Assembly: GCF_000425625.1 (NCBI RefSeq)
Contig: NZ_KE384408.1
Location: forward strand, 1 to 64,000
DNA from: Stutzerimonas azotifigens DSM 17556
Lineage (GTDB): Bacteria > Pseudomonadota > Gammaproteobacteria > Pseudomonadales > Pseudomonadaceae
Direction: 5' to 3'
Length of the DNA: 64,000 bases
In this document: in pieces, positions 25,614 to 35,657 of the stretch
Position numbering within the stretch: position 1 is the first letter of the stretch
Layout of the letters: each line of letters opens with the position of its first letter
The notes under the pieces: generated by a model
Seen by the model: only the letters and a program-made list of their open reading frames with translations
What the model was told of the DNA's origin: nothing
Database searches by the model: none
Position numbers and translations under genes: made by a program

Positions 25614-26624
25614 ATGACTTTGCAGTATGTGCCCATCATCGATCTCGCCCCCTATTTCAGCGGCACGCCGGAGGGCAAGGCGGCGGTGGCCAAGGCGGTG
25701 GACCAGGCCTGCCGCGACATCGGCTTCCTGGTGATCACCAACCACCAGATCCCCGCCGAACTGATCGAGCGCGTCTCGACGCTGACCCGCCGGTTCTTCG
25801 CCTTGCCCTTGTCGGAAAAGCGCAAGGTCGACCGGCCCAGCCCGGAAATGGTGCGCGGCTACAGCGCCGTCGCCGAGGAGAGCCTGTCATACTCGATGGA
25901 AGAGGCCGCCCCGGGGGATCTCAAGGAATCCTTCTCCATCGGTCCGAGCGACGTGCCGGACGAGGACTACTACCGCTGCACCGCCGCCGGCCCGCACTTC
26001 GCGCCGAACGTCTGGCCCACCGGCATCGAAGGCTTCGAGCAGGCCTACCGCGAGTACTTCGAGGCGATGAGCGGCCTCTCGCAGTCGCTGATGCGCATCT
26101 TCGCCCTGGCGCTGGGGCTGCCGGAGACCTTCTTCGACGACAAGATCGACAAGCACATCAGCATGTTCCGCAGTCTCAGCTACCCGGACGTGAAGGGCAA
26201 CGTCGAGCCGGGGCAGATGCGCGCCAGCGCCCACACCGACTACGGCAGCCTGACCATCGTCAAGCCGGACAACGCCCTGGGCGGGCTGCAGGCGCGCAAC
26301 CGCCAGGGCGAGTGGGTGGACGTGCCCTACGTGGAAGGCGGCTTCGCGGTGAACATCGGCGACCTGATGATGCAGTGGACCAACGACCAATGGATCTCCA
26401 CTCTGCACCGCGTGGTCAACCCGCCGCAGGACAGCCCCACCGACAACGGCCGCCAGTCGCTGGTGTTCTTCCACCAGCCCAACTACGACGCGCTGATCGA
26501 ATGCCTGCCCAGCTGCTGCAGCGAGACCGATCCGCCGCGCCACGCGCCGGTCACCTCCGGCGACAACCTGCTGTCGAAGTTCGTCAAGCAGACCACCTTC
26601 GGCAAAGGCCTGGAGGTCGCCTGA
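25614..26624 (+). CDS. 2-oxoglutarate/Fe(II) oxygenase, isopenicillin N synthase-like
   Basis: Soluble non-haem iron oxygenase (336 aa) of the IPNS-like family. Seen: N-terminal DIOX_N part (VPIIDLAPYF, CRDIGFLVITNHQIP), the iron triad H207, D209 (HTDYGSLT) and H265 (LHRVVNP), and the 2-oxoglutarate-binding R280xS282. First gene of a six-gene operon with a nucleoside-type ABC transporter, behind a promoter shared in design with rut. The context suggests a pyrimidine or purine substrate; thymine 7-hydroxylase is a known enzyme of the same superfamily. The exact substrate is not deducible. Confidence 0.85.
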   Translation: MTLQYVPIIDLAPYFSGTPEGKAAVAKAVDQACRDIGFLVITNHQIPAELIERVSTLTRRFFALPLSEKRKVDRPSPEMVRGYSAVAEESLSYSMEEAAPGDLKESFSIGPSDVPDEDYYRCTAAGPHFAPNVWPTGIEGFEQAYREYFEAMSGLSQSLMRIFALALGLPETFFDDKIDKHISMFRSLSYPDVKGNVEPGQMRASAHTDYGSLTIVKPDNALGGLQARNRQGEWVDVPYVEGGFAVNIGDLMMQWTNDQWISTLHRVVNPPQDSPTDNGRQSLVFFHQPNYDALIECLPSCCSETDPPRHAPVTSGDNLLSKFVKQTTFGKGLEVA

Positions 26625-27010
26625 TGAACACGCTGTCGTACGTCAACGTCTTCGCCCACGACATCGTCGCGCTCTCCGGCTTCTACCGCGAGCTGTTCGG
26701 TTTCCGCGACATCCCGGAAATCGCTTCGCCGATCTTCCGCGGCCTGGACACCGGCAAATCCTGCATCGGCTTCAACGCGCCCGAGGCCTACGAGCTGCTG
26801 CACCTGGGCGACCAGGCGGACACCCGGGGCTGCAAGTTCCTGCTCAACATCGACGTGCAGAGCAGGGAGGAGGTCGACCGGCTGGTGCCGATCGCCTGCG
26901 AGATGGGCGCCACCCTCGTCAAGGCCCCCTACGAGACCTACTACCACTGGTACCAGGCCGTCCTGCTGGACCCCGAGAAAAACGTTTTCCGCATCAACTT
27001 CATGATGTGA
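26624..27010 (+). CDS. VOC (glyoxalase/dioxygenase-fold) protein
   Basis: A 128-aa single-unit vicinal-oxygen-chelate protein: VNVFAHDIVALSGFYRELFGF at the start, RGLDTGKSCIGFNAPEAY in the middle, LLDPEKNVFRINFM at the end, the usual beta-alpha-beta-beta-beta repeats. ATG overlaps the oxygenase stop (ATGA), so it is made with it and probably works on its substrate or product. Metal ligands cannot be fixed with certainty. Confidence 0.8.
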   Translation: MNTLSYVNVFAHDIVALSGFYRELFGFRDIPEIASPIFRGLDTGKSCIGFNAPEAYELLHLGDQADTRGCKFLLNIDVQSREEVDRLVPIACEMGATLVKAPYETYYHWYQAVLLDPEKNVFRINFMM

Positions 27011-27054
27011 CCGCCCCTGCCTTCCGACAGCTCTCCAACCAGGAAAACCAGAAA

Positions 27055-28155
27055 ATGCTGAATACGTTCATGAAACGGACCTTGTGTGCGGCAGTGGCCT
27101 TCGGCCTCGGAACCCTCGCCGTGGCGGAGGAGGGAAAGGCCGGCCTGACGCTGGACAAGCCGGCGAAGATCGCCATGCTCTACATCAGCCCGCGCAACGA
27201 CGGCGGCTGGACCCAGGCGTTCGACGAGGCGCGGCAGAAGCTCGAGGCCGAGCTCGACACCAAGATCCAGTACGTCGAAAGCGTGCCGGAAAATGCCTCC
27301 TCGATCCGCCCGGCCGTCGACCGCCTGGTGCAGCGCGGCGCCAACGTCATCATCGGCACCGCCTTCGGCTATTCGGACACCTTCAAGGAGCTGGCCGACA
27401 AGTACCCGGACGTCGCCTTCCTCAACGGCTCGGGCACCACCAACAGCCACAACCTCGAATCCTTCTATGGCCGCACCTACGAGAGCCAGTACCTGTGCGG
27501 CATGGCCGCCGGCGCCGCGTCCAAGACCGGCAAGCTCGGCTTCGTCGCCGCCAACCCCTTCGGCCAGGTCAACTGGACCATCAACGCCTTCGCCCTCGGC
27601 GCCCAGCAGATCAACCCGGACGCCACCGTCACCGTGGTCTACACCGGCGCCTGGAACGACCCGGTCAAAGAGCGCGCCGCGGCCATGGCGCTGATCGACT
27701 CCGGGGTCGACGTGCTCGGCCAGCACGTCGACAGCCCGACCCCGCAGATCGTCGCCCAGGAGCGCGGCGTGCACGGCACCGGCCACCACCGCGACATGAG
27801 CGAGTTCGCCCCGGACGCGACGGTGTGCTCCTCGGTATGGGTCTGGGACAGGTTCCTCGCCCCCGAGCTCAAGAAGATCAGCGCCGGCAACTGGGTACCG
27901 CCGGAACACGGCGCGCTGTTGTCGATGGCCGAGGGCGGCACCGACGCCGCCTGCTGCGGCCCGGCGGTGTCCGAGGCGGACAAGGCGAAGATCATGGCTG
28001 CGCGCGAGGAGCTGCTCAAAGGCGAGAAGAAGATCTATGCCGGCCCGCTGCTCGATCGCGACGGCACCGAGCGCATCGCCGCAGGCGAGGTCATGGCCGA
28101 CGCGGAGCTCTGGCAGATGGACTGGTTCGTCAAGGGAGTGACCACCCAGCAATGA
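27055..28155 (+). CDS. BMP-family ABC transporter substrate-binding protein
   Basis: Periplasmic binding protein (366 aa) of the basic membrane protein/PnrA-like family, which binds nucleosides or purine bases. Seen: signal peptide MLNTFMKRTLCAAVAFGLGT with likely cleavage after LAVA, then KIAMLYISPRNDGGWTQAFD and a VIIGTAFGYSDTFKELA repeat typical of BMP proteins. No lipobox, so it is free in the periplasm. Start 27055 chosen because AGGAAAA precedes it and the signal peptide begins there. Overlaps the ATPase gene by ATGA. Confidence 0.88.
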   Translation: MLNTFMKRTLCAAVAFGLGTLAVAEEGKAGLTLDKPAKIAMLYISPRNDGGWTQAFDEARQKLEAELDTKIQYVESVPENASSIRPAVDRLVQRGANVIIGTAFGYSDTFKELADKYPDVAFLNGSGTTNSHNLESFYGRTYESQYLCGMAAGAASKTGKLGFVAANPFGQVNWTINAFALGAQQINPDATVTVVYTGAWNDPVKERAAAMALIDSGVDVLGQHVDSPTPQIVAQERGVHGTGHHRDMSEFAPDATVCSSVWVWDRFLAPELKKISAGNWVPPEHGALLSMAEGGTDAACCGPAVSEADKAKIMAAREELLKGEKKIYAGPLLDRDGTERIAAGEVMADAELWQMDWFVKGVTTQQ

Positions 28156-29681
28156 GCACCCTGAACGCGATCCAGCTGACCGGCGTCAGCAAGTCGTTCG
28201 ACGGCTTCATGGCCCTGGCCCAGGCGGATTTCACCGCCAAGTGGGGCGAGGTGCATGCGCTGCTCGGCGAGAACGGCGCAGGCAAGTCGTCGCTGATGAA
28301 CATCGCCGCCGGCCTCTACGCACCGGAAAGCGGATCACTGTTCATCGACGACAACCCGGTACGCCTGAGCGGCCCGCGCGATGCGAGCCGCTATCGAATC
28401 GGCATGGTTCACCAGCACTTCAAGCTGGTGAAACCGTTCAGCGTGGCCGAGAACATCCTGCTCGGGCTGCCCGAGCAGCCCGGCAACGCCGTGCGCGGCA
28501 GCCACCGCCAGCGCCTGCGCGCGCTGGAGGCGCGAATCGGCGAGAAGGCCGCCGAGCTGGGCTTCGCCATCGACCCCTGCCAGGCCACCGAATCGCTCTC
28601 GGTGGCCGAACAGCAGCGGGTGGAAATCCTCAAGGTGCTGCTGGCCGGCGCCCGTATCCTAATTCTCGACGAACCCACCGCGGTGCTCACCGACCAGGAG
28701 GCCGAGCGCCTGCTGGAAACCGTGCGGTCCTTCGCCCGGCAGGGCGCGGCGGTGATCCTGGTGACCCACAAAATGAGCGACGTCAAGCGCTTCGCCGATC
28801 GCGTCACCGTGATGCGCGGCGGGCGCACCATCCAGACCCTCGATCCGCAAAGCGTGTCGATCGCCGAACTGGTGCGCCTGACCGTGGGCGAATCGGCCAC
28901 GACGCACGCACACCAGCCGGGCACGCCCGGCGAGGAGCGGCTGCGGGTACGCGGCCTGCGCTCGCCCGAGGTCGGCGGTCACCGGGTGCTGAACGGCATC
29001 GACCTGAGCCTGCGCGCCGGCGAGATCTACGGCATCGCCGGCGTCGGCGGCAACGGCCAGAGCGAGCTGGCGAACGCCCTGATGGGGCTGCCCGAGCCCA
29101 CCGAGGGGGACATCGAACTGATCGGCTTCGGCGACCTGCGCCGCGCCAGCAGCGAGCAGCGCCGGGCGCTGCGCATCGCCTGCATCCCCGCCGATCGCTA
29201 CGGCACGGCGCTGGCCGGCGAGCTGTCGGTGGCCGAGAACTTCGGCGTCGGGCAGATCCATGGCGGACGCTACGGCTCGTTCTTCCGGTTGCGCCGCAAG
29301 CGGCTGGAGGAGGACGCCGCGGCGGCCATCGCCGGCTTCGACGTTCAGGGCGTGCGCTCGCTGAAACAGAAGGCCGCGCTGCTCTCCGGCGGCAACGCGC
29401 AGAAACTGGTGATCGCCCGGGAGTTTTCCCGTGAGCCGCAACTGGTGCTGGTGCACAGCCCCAGTCGCGGGCTGGATGTACGCGCCACCGCCGCGGTGCA
29501 TGGGCGTCTGCGTACCGCTCGCGATGCCGGCGCGGCAGTGCTGGTGATCAGTGAAGACCTCGATGAAGTGCTGGCGCTCGCCGATCGCATCGGCGTGATG
29601 AACGCCGGACGCATCGTCGCCGAGTTCCCCCATCCGGCCGACCGCCAGGCCATCGGCAAGGCAATGGTGACCCATGAATGA
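28152..29681 (+). CDS. ABC transporter ATPase (two-domain, nucleoside/sugar type)
   Basis: A 509-aa ATPase with two fused nucleotide-binding domains. Domain 1: Walker A GENGAGKSS (about residues 38-46), signature LSVAEQQRVE, Walker B LILDEPTAVL. Domain 2: degenerate Walker A GVGGNGQSE and signature LSGGNAQKL, Walker B-like VLVHSPSRGLD. Such a double ATPase serves BMP/NupA-type importers. Overlaps both neighbours by a few bases. Confidence 0.92.
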   Translation: MSTLNAIQLTGVSKSFDGFMALAQADFTAKWGEVHALLGENGAGKSSLMNIAAGLYAPESGSLFIDDNPVRLSGPRDASRYRIGMVHQHFKLVKPFSVAENILLGLPEQPGNAVRGSHRQRLRALEARIGEKAAELGFAIDPCQATESLSVAEQQRVEILKVLLAGARILILDEPTAVLTDQEAERLLETVRSFARQGAAVILVTHKMSDVKRFADRVTVMRGGRTIQTLDPQSVSIAELVRLTVGESATTHAHQPGTPGEERLRVRGLRSPEVGGHRVLNGIDLSLRAGEIYGIAGVGGNGQSELANALMGLPEPTEGDIELIGFGDLRRASSEQRRALRIACIPADRYGTALAGELSVAENFGVGQIHGGRYGSFFRLRRKRLEEDAAAAIAGFDVQGVRSLKQKAALLSGGNAQKLVIAREFSREPQLVLVHSPSRGLDVRATAAVHGRLRTARDAGAAVLVISEDLDEVLALADRIGVMNAGRIVAEFPHPADRQAIGKAMVTHE

Positions 29682-30810
29682 TCGGCTTCGCCCGGTGATG
29701 CTCGAACAGGCCGTGCAGGACGCGCGCAAGCCCCGGCGCCCGTTGCTGGCGCGGCGCTACGCGCTGGAGATTCGCCAGCAGCTCGCCTGGTACTGGCAGG
29801 CTTCCATCATCGGCCTGGCCCTGCTGGTCGGGCTGGGGCTCTCCGCGGCCATCCTGGTGGCCGCCGGCGTGCCGGCCGGCGAGCTGCTCAACGAATTCGT
29901 CGTGCTCACGGTGTTCGATCTGCAGAGCCTCAAGGCGGTACTGTTCCAGGCCTCGCCGATGATCCTGGTGGGGCTGGCCGGCTGCATGGCGTTCCGCGCC
30001 CGCTTCTGGAACCTGGGGCTCGAGGGGCAGATGATCTGGGGCGCGATCGGCGCCACCGCGATCTCGCTGTTCCAGATCGGTCCCGAGGCGCTGCGCCTGC
30101 CGCTGATGTTCGGCGCGGCGGTGGTCTGCGGCCTCGCCTGGGCGGTGGCGCCGGTGCTGCTCAAGCTGCGCCTTTCGGTCAATGAGATCATCTCGACGCT
30201 GATGCTCAACTACTTGGCGCTGAACTTCCTGCTGCACCTGCTCTACGGCAGCTGGAAGGATCCCAGGAGCTCGTTCCCCTATTCGCCGCAGTTCCAGCCG
30301 TTCGAGCGGCTGCCGGACGTGCTCGACGGCATCAGCGCCGCGGTGCCGCTGGCGGTGGTCGTGGCGCTGCTGGCGCTGTGGTTCCTCGGGCTGTCGCGCG
30401 CCGGGCTGTACCTGCGCTTCGTCGACGCCAACCCTCGGGTCGCCGGCGCGGTGGGCGTGCCGGTGCGCAGGATGATCGTCGCCACGGTGCTGCTGTCCGG
30501 CGCCATGGCCGGAATCGCCGGCTTCCTGGTCACGGCGGGGCAGGAGGGCCGGCTGACCCAGTCGTTCTACCAGGGCTACGGCTTCTCCGGAATCCTCATC
30601 GCCTTCCTGGCGCGCAACAACCCCATCGCCGCGCTGGTGGTGGCGCTGCTGATGGCCATGCTGTTCGTCGCCGGGCGCAGCCTGCAGGTCTTCTACCAGA
30701 TCCCGTTTTCCATGGTGCAGCTGATCCAGGCGATCCTGGTCATCTGCGTCGCCTCGTCGGATTTCTTCATTCGCCACCGTATCCGCCGCGTCCAGGGAGG
30801 CGAAAGCTGA
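29674..30810 (+). CDS. ABC transporter permease 1 (BPD_transp_2)
   Basis: Inner-membrane permease (378 aa) with about nine hydrophobic helices; contains FQASPMILVGLAGCMAFRAR and FWNLGLEGQMIWGAIGA, and LSVNEIISTLMLNYLALN, standard for the first permease of BMP-type nucleoside importers. Its start overlaps the ATPase end by 8 bp and its stop overlaps the next permease by ATGA. Confidence 0.9.
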   Translation: MNDRLRPVMLEQAVQDARKPRRPLLARRYALEIRQQLAWYWQASIIGLALLVGLGLSAAILVAAGVPAGELLNEFVVLTVFDLQSLKAVLFQASPMILVGLAGCMAFRARFWNLGLEGQMIWGAIGATAISLFQIGPEALRLPLMFGAAVVCGLAWAVAPVLLKLRLSVNEIISTLMLNYLALNFLLHLLYGSWKDPRSSFPYSPQFQPFERLPDVLDGISAAVPLAVVVALLALWFLGLSRAGLYLRFVDANPRVAGAVGVPVRRMIVATVLLSGAMAGIAGFLVTAGQEGRLTQSFYQGYGFSGILIAFLARNNPIAALVVALLMAMLFVAGRSLQVFYQIPFSMVQLIQAILVICVASSDFFIRHRIRRVQGGES

Positions 30811-31736
30811 TGGACATGATCGCCAACTGGCTGGGCAACACGCCGGACTTCGCCGTGCCCTTCGCGCTCGCCGCGCTGGGACTGATCCTCACCGAGCGCG
30901 CCGGGGTGCTGGCCCTCGGTGCCGAGGGCCTGATGCTGGTCGGCGCGCTGGCCGGCATCGGCGCGCAGCTGGCCTACGGGACGCCCGGCGTCTCGCTGCT
31001 GCTGGCGATGGCCGCCGCCAGCGTCGTCTCGCTGCTGTTCGCGCTGATGGTCATCGTGCTGCGGATCAACCAGGTGATCGCCGGGCTGGCGCTGGTGTTC
31101 TTCTGCCAGGGCCTGACCGGGCTGCTCGGCACGCTGCTGGAATGGACCAACAAGCCGGTCCGGGGCCTGGGCGCGATCGAACTGTGGCCGCTGTCGGAGC
31201 TGCCGCTGATCGGCAAGGTCTTCGTGCAGAACCCGCTGGTGTTCCTGACGCCGCTGATCTTCCTCGCCGTGGTCTGGCTGCTCACCCGCACCACCACCGG
31301 GCTGCGCCTGCGCGCCGTGGGAGAGAATCCGCAGGCGGCGGATGCCGCGGGCATTTCCGTACTCGGCTACCGGCTGGTGGCAATCCTCGCAGGCTCCGCA
31401 TTGATCGGTCTGGCCGGCGGTTATATCTCGGTGCTCAGCACCAAGCTGTGGATCGCCGACATGACCGGCGGCCGCGGCTGGATCGCCGTGGCGCTGGTGA
31501 TTTTCGCCCGCTGGTCGCCATGGAAGGCGCTGGCCGGGGCGCTGCTGTTCGGCTGCATCGAGGCCCTGATCCCGCAACTCGCGGCCGCCGGCATCCGCCT
31601 GCCGCAGTACTTCGTGCTGATGACGCCCTACGCGGTCACCCTGGCGGTGATGATCTGGGTCGCCTCCGGCAAGCAGGTGAGCGGCAGCCAGCCCGGCGCC
31701 CTGGGCGTGCCGTTCATACGCGAGGAGCGGCGCTGA
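30810..31736 (+). CDS. ABC transporter permease 2 (BPD_transp_2)
   Basis: Second inner-membrane permease (308 aa): PFALAALGLILTERAGVLALGAEGLMLVGAL, INQVIAGLALVFFCQGL, and SGLRLRA-like TTGLRLRAVGENPQAADAAG cytoplasmic loop, typical of NupC-like/YufQ permeases. Last gene of the operon. The complete importer (binding protein, ATPase, two permeases) is therefore present. Confidence 0.9.
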   Translation: MDMIANWLGNTPDFAVPFALAALGLILTERAGVLALGAEGLMLVGALAGIGAQLAYGTPGVSLLLAMAAASVVSLLFALMVIVLRINQVIAGLALVFFCQGLTGLLGTLLEWTNKPVRGLGAIELWPLSELPLIGKVFVQNPLVFLTPLIFLAVVWLLTRTTTGLRLRAVGENPQAADAAGISVLGYRLVAILAGSALIGLAGGYISVLSTKLWIADMTGGRGWIAVALVIFARWSPWKALAGALLFGCIEALIPQLAAAGIRLPQYFVLMTPYAVTLAVMIWVASGKQVSGSQPGALGVPFIREERR

Positions 31737-32040
31737 GCCTTCGGGGTGGGGCTGTGTGCGCCTTCCGAGGTTCCAGCCACTTTGTGCGTGCGGCACAACC
31801 CCGGGCCAGCACGGCTTCGAATGCTTTTGGAGGCCCTTCTCGGGGCGATGCGTTTGGCCTCTGGCGGTCCTTCGGCCCACAGTCGTCGCGAGGGTGCGCC
31901 TCCCACAGGGTGGGGCGACACCGGTCCGTAGGGGGCGCCAGGGCGACGCGTGCCTGCGGTGTTGCAGTGCGCGTTCGGTTGTCTCGGTGCGGGCGGCGCA
32001 CCCTGCGAGGGTGTGCGCCGGGCTTGGGGCTGGCGGGGGC
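31737..32040. other. Intergenic gap between convergent operons
   Basis: About 300 bp between the permease stop and the convergent ychF stop. GC-rich, with short GGGTGCGCCTCCCACAGGGT-type palindromic pieces; I see no terminator with a T-run and no credible gene. Confidence 0.5.
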
Positions 32041-33141
32041 TCAGACGTTGAAACGGAAGTGCATCACGTCGCCGTCCTTGACGATGTATTCCTTGCCTTC
32101 CAGGCGCCACTTGCCGGCTTCCTTGGCGCCGGCTTCGCCCTGGTAGGCGATGAAGTCGTCGTAGGCGATGACTTCGGCGCGGATGAAGCCCTTTTCGAAG
32201 TCGGTGTGGATCACGGCGGCGGCCTGGGGCGCAGTGGCACCGACCTTGACGGTCCAGGCGCGCACTTCCTTCACGCCGGCGGTGAAGTAGGTCTGCAGGT
32301 TGAGCAGCTCATAGCCGGCCCGGATCACGCGGTTGAGGCCGGGTTCGTCCATGCCCATGGATTCGAGGAACATCTGCTTTTCCTCGTCGTCGTCGAGCTC
32401 GGCGATCTCGGCCTCGATCTTGTTGCAGACCGGCACCACCACGGCGCCTTCCTCGGCGGCGATGGCGTTCACCACGTCCAGGTGCGGGTTGTTCTCGAAG
32501 CCGTCCTCGGCGACGTTGGCGATGTACATCACCGGCTTGGAGGTGAGCAGGTGGAAGCCGCGGATGACGCGCTTCTGTTCCTCGTCCATGTCCTTCATCA
32601 GGCTGCGCGCCGGCTTGCCTTCGGTGAAGTGGGGGATCAGCTTCTCCAGCAGGGCCTTCTGCGCCAGGGCTTCCTTGTCGCCGCCCTTGGCGTTGCGGGT
32701 GACGCGCTGCAGCTGCTTCTCGCAACTGTCGAGGTCGGCGAAGATCAGTTCGAGGTCAATGATCTCGATGTCGCGCTTGGGATCGACGCTGTTGGAGACG
32801 TGGATGACGTTCTCGTCCTCGAAGCAGCGCACCACATGGGCGATGGCGTCGGTCTCGCGGATGTTGGCGAGGAACTTGTTGCCCAGGCCCTCGCCCTTGG
32901 AGGCGCCCGCCACCAGGCCGGCGATGTCGACGAACTCCATGGTGGTCGGGACCACCCGCTCCGGCTTGACGATCGCCGCCAGCGCATCGAGGCGGGCATC
33001 GGGCATCGGCACCACGCCGCTGTTCGGCTCGATGGTGCAGAACGGGAAGTTCTCGGCCGCGATGCCGGACTTGGTCAGTGCGTTGAACAGGGTGGACTTG
33101 CCGACGTTGGGCAGGCCGACGATGCCGCAGTTGAATCCCAT
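32041..33141 (-). CDS. ychF: YchF/Ola1 ribosome-binding GTPase/ATPase
   Basis: Obg-family P-loop protein (366 aa) that binds ribosomes and prefers ATP. Seen: G1 [17 protein letters not shown] at the N-terminus, FPFCTIEPN (G2), VDIAGLV (G3), VCNKIEAE (modified G4, in line with ATP preference), coiled coil in the middle, and a C-terminal TGS domain ending VMHFRFNV. Full length. Follows pth in the conserved prs-rplY-pth-ychF order. Confidence 0.96.
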   Translation of the reverse strand: MGFNCGIVGLPNVGKSTLFNALTKSGIAAENFPFCTIEPNSGVVPMPDARLDALAAIVKPERVVPTTMEFVDIAGLVAGASKGEGLGNKFLANIRETDAIAHVVRCFEDENVIHVSNSVDPKRDIEIIDLELIFADLDSCEKQLQRVTRNAKGGDKEALAQKALLEKLIPHFTEGKPARSLMKDMDEEQKRVIRGFHLLTSKPVMYIANVAEDGFENNPHLDVVNAIAAEEGAVVVPVCNKIEAEIAELDDDEEKQMFLESMGMDEPGLNRVIRAGYELLNLQTYFTAGVKEVRAWTVKVGATAPQAAAVIHTDFEKGFIRAEVIAYDDFIAYQGEAGAKEAGKWRLEGKEYIVKDGDVMHFRFNV

Positions 33142-33230
33142 GGAAGGTGCCTCGAGTTGGTAGTCTCTCCGAGCGAAGCCCGGGTTATATCAGAAGGGCA
33201 GGGTGGTGCGCAGCGCGAGCGCCGGTGCGC

Positions 33231-33815
33231 TCAGGCCTTCTGGCTGTGCAGGCGCTGCATGGCGCGGGTCCAGTCGCCTTCGAGCATCTCCGGCAGCACG
33301 TCGAGGGCGAAGCCGATCGCCGTATCGAGCTTCTCGCGCTCGCCCTGCGGCGCGCGCCCCAGCACGTAGTTGCTGACCAGGCTGGCATGCCCGGGGTGGC
33401 CGATGCCCAGGCGCAGCCGGTGGAAGCCGTTCTGGTTGCCGAGCCTGGCGATGATGTCGCGCAGGCCGTTGTGTCCGCCATGCCCGCCGCCGAGCTTGAG
33501 CCTGGCCACGCCCGGGGGCATGTCCAGTTCGTCGTGGGCGACGAGGATGCTCTCCGGCGGAATGCGGAAGAAGCCCGCCAGTGCCGCGACGGCCTGGCCG
33601 CTGCGGTTCATGAAGGTGGTGGGGATCAGCAGACGGACGTCCTGGCCGCGGTGGCTGAATTTGCCCACCAGGCCGAAATACTTGCGGTCGGCGCTCAGGC
33701 CCGCACCCTCGCGGGCGGCCAGGCGCTCAACGAAAAGGGCCCCTGCGTTGTGCCGGGTCTGGTCGTATTCGGGGCCGGGATTTCCCAGGCCGACGATCAG
33801 TTTCACGGCAGTCAC
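33231..33815 (-). CDS. pth: Peptidyl-tRNA hydrolase
   Basis: Recycles tRNA from prematurely released peptidyl-tRNA (194 aa). Seen: [20 protein letters not shown] with the catalytic His, [19 protein letters not shown] and [12 protein letters not shown], all diagnostic. Located 29 bp after rplY. Confidence 0.96.
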   Translation of the reverse strand: MTAVKLIVGLGNPGPEYDQTRHNAGALFVERLAAREGAGLSADRKYFGLVGKFSHRGQDVRLLIPTTFMNRSGQAVAALAGFFRIPPESILVAHDELDMPPGVARLKLGGGHGGHNGLRDIIARLGNQNGFHRLRLGIGHPGHASLVSNYVLGRAPQGEREKLDTAIGFALDVLPEMLEGDWTRAMQRLHSQKA

Positions 33816-33844
33816 GACAGGGGCCCTTCCTCAGGCGCGCGCGA

Positions 33845-34459
33845 TTACTCGGCGGCGCCTTCCTCCTTGGTGTCTTCCTTGTTCACGCGCGGCTGGTGAA
33901 CGTTGGCCACCGGCAGGTCGCTGCCGTGCGCCAGGGCGACCAGCTCGACGCCTTTCGGCAGCTTGAGGTCGGTCATGTGCAGGGTCTGGCCCATCTCGAC
34001 CTTGGCCATGTCGACTTCAATGAACTCCGGCAGGTCCTTCGGCAGGCAGGACACTTCCACTTCGTTCAGGTTGTGCAGGATCTCGCCGCCCTGGTTCTTC
34101 ACGCCAACGCAGTTTTCCTGGTTGATGTAGTGCAGCGGGACGATGGCGGTCAGCTTATGGTCGGCGACCACGCGCATGAAGTCGGCGTGCAGCACGAAGC
34201 TCTTGGCCGGGTGGCGCTGCAGGGCCTTGATCAGCACGGATTCCTTCTGGTCGCCCAGGTTCAGGGTGATCACGTGGCTGAAGGAGGCTTCGGTTTCCAG
34301 CAGCTTGGCCAGGTCCTTGGCGAGGATGCTGATCGACAGCGGAGCCTTGTCGCCACCGTAGATGACGGCGGGAACGAGGTTGGCGTTACGACGCAGGCGG
34401 CGGCTCGCACCTTTCCCCAGGTCGGAACGCACTTCGGCATTCAGGGTGAAATCGGTCAT
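33845..34459 (-). CDS. rplY: Ribosomal protein bL25, Ctc form
   Basis: 5S rRNA-binding ribosomal protein with the long C-terminal Ctc domain (204 aa). Seen: [30 protein letters not shown], the TL5-type second domain and an acidic tail ([11 protein letters not shown]). Start taken at 34459, where homology begins; the frame stays open to 34483. Follows prs on the same strand. Confidence 0.95.
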   Translation of the reverse strand: MTDFTLNAEVRSDLGKGASRRLRRNANLVPAVIYGGDKAPLSISILAKDLAKLLETEASFSHVITLNLGDQKESVLIKALQRHPAKSFVLHADFMRVVADHKLTAIVPLHYINQENCVGVKNQGGEILHNLNEVEVSCLPKDLPEFIEVDMAKVEMGQTLHMTDLKLPKGVELVALAHGSDLPVANVHQPRVNKEDTKEEGAAE

Positions 34460-34521
34460 TTCGTTTCTCCAAAATAGCAACAACGCCCGAAACGCTTGCG
34501 ACCAGCGTCCGGGCGGTTGGC

Positions 34522-34545
34522 AAAAAGCCCCGCACGCGGCGGGGC
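34522..34545 (-). terminator. Terminator after prs
   Basis: On the minus strand GCCCCGC-loop-GCGGGGC followed by TTTTT (complement of 34522-34526). It stands between prs and rplY, so rplY-pth-ychF probably need their own promoter or read-through. Confidence 0.75.
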
Positions 34546-34567
34546 ATCGTAGGATCGGCGCGCGTCC

Positions 34568-35509
34568 TTAACGGAACATCGCGCTGATCGATTCTTCGTT
34601 GCTGATGCGGCGTACCGCTTCGGCGACGACGGGTGCGATATCCAGCTGGCGAATGCGCGTGCAGGATTGCGCGGCGGCCGACAGCGGGATGGTGTTGGTC
34701 ACCACCAGCTCGTCGAGCACGGAATTCTCGATGTTCTCGATGGCCCGGCCGGACAGCACCGGGTGGGTGCAATAGGCGTAGACCTTGGCGGCGCCGTGGT
34801 CCTTCAGGGCCTTGGCCGCGTGGCCGAGGGTGCCGGCGGTGTCGACCATGTCGTCGACCAGCACGCAGGTACGGCCTTCGACGTCGCCGATGATGTGCAT
34901 CACTTCGGACTGGTTGGCCTTCGGACGACGCTTGTCGATGATCGCCAGGTCCACGCCGAGGGTCTTGGCGACCGCACGGGCACGTACCACGCCGCCGATG
35001 TCCGGGGAGACGATCATCAGGTTGTCGAAACGCTGATCCTGGATGTCGTCGACCAGTACCGGAGAGCCGTAGATGTTGTCCACCGGGATGTCGAAGAAGC
35101 CCTGGATCTGGTCGGCATGCAGGTCGACGGTCAGTACGCGGTCGACGCCGACCACGGTGAGCATGTCGGCGACCACCTTGGCGCTGATCGCGACGCGCGC
35201 CGAACGCGGGCGGCGATCCTGCCGGGCATAGCCGAAGTAGGGGATTACAGCGGTGATGCGGGTGGCGGAAGAGCGGCGGAAGGCGTCGGCCATCACCACC
35301 AGTTCCATCAGGTTGTCGTTGGTCGGTGCGCAGGTCGGCTGGATCAGGAAGACGTCCTTGCCGCGGACGTTCTCGTTGATTTCGACACTGACTTCGCCGT
35401 CGGAGAACTTGCCGACGGAAACATCACCGAGGGGGATATGCAACTGACGTACGACACGCCGGGCCAGATCGGGGTTGGCGTTCCCCGTGAAGACCATCAT
35501 CTTGGACAC
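34568..35509 (-). CDS. prs: Ribose-phosphate pyrophosphokinase
   Basis: Makes PRPP from ribose-5-phosphate and ATP (313 aa). Seen: [57 protein letters not shown] and the PRPP loop [15 protein letters not shown] at 35509 ([10 protein letters not shown]) gives the family length; the longer frame to 35578 overlaps the tRNA-Gln and is rejected. PRPP feeds upp and hpt encoded at 49756-51137. Confidence 0.96.
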   Translation of the reverse strand: MSKMMVFTGNANPDLARRVVRQLHIPLGDVSVGKFSDGEVSVEINENVRGKDVFLIQPTCAPTNDNLMELVVMADAFRRSSATRITAVIPYFGYARQDRRPRSARVAISAKVVADMLTVVGVDRVLTVDLHADQIQGFFDIPVDNIYGSPVLVDDIQDQRFDNLMIVSPDIGGVVRARAVAKTLGVDLAIIDKRRPKANQSEVMHIIGDVEGRTCVLVDDMVDTAGTLGHAAKALKDHGAAKVYAYCTHPVLSGRAIENIENSVLDELVVTNTIPLSAAAQSCTRIRQLDIAPVVAEAVRRISNEESISAMFR

Positions 35510-35551
35510 GCGCAGTACCTTGCCGGCTGAGGTGGACCTGATGAGAGAAAA

Positions 35552-35626
35552 TGGCAGGGGCGGCTGGATTCGAACCAACGCATGGCAGGATCAAAACCTG
35601 CTGCCTTACCGCTTGGCGACGCCCCT
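35552..35626 (-). tRNA. tRNA-Gln (TTG)
   Basis: 75-nt cloverleaf with encoded CCA (35552-35554). Acceptor AGGGGCG/CGCCCCT, D-arm GCCAAGCGGTAAGGC, anticodon loop TTTTGAT (anticodon TTG), T-arm GGTTCGAATCC. It lies between ispE and prs on the same strand, as is usual in pseudomonads. Confidence 0.95.
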
Positions 35627-35657
35627 GTATCGTGTCGGTACCCTTCGGATACCTGTC

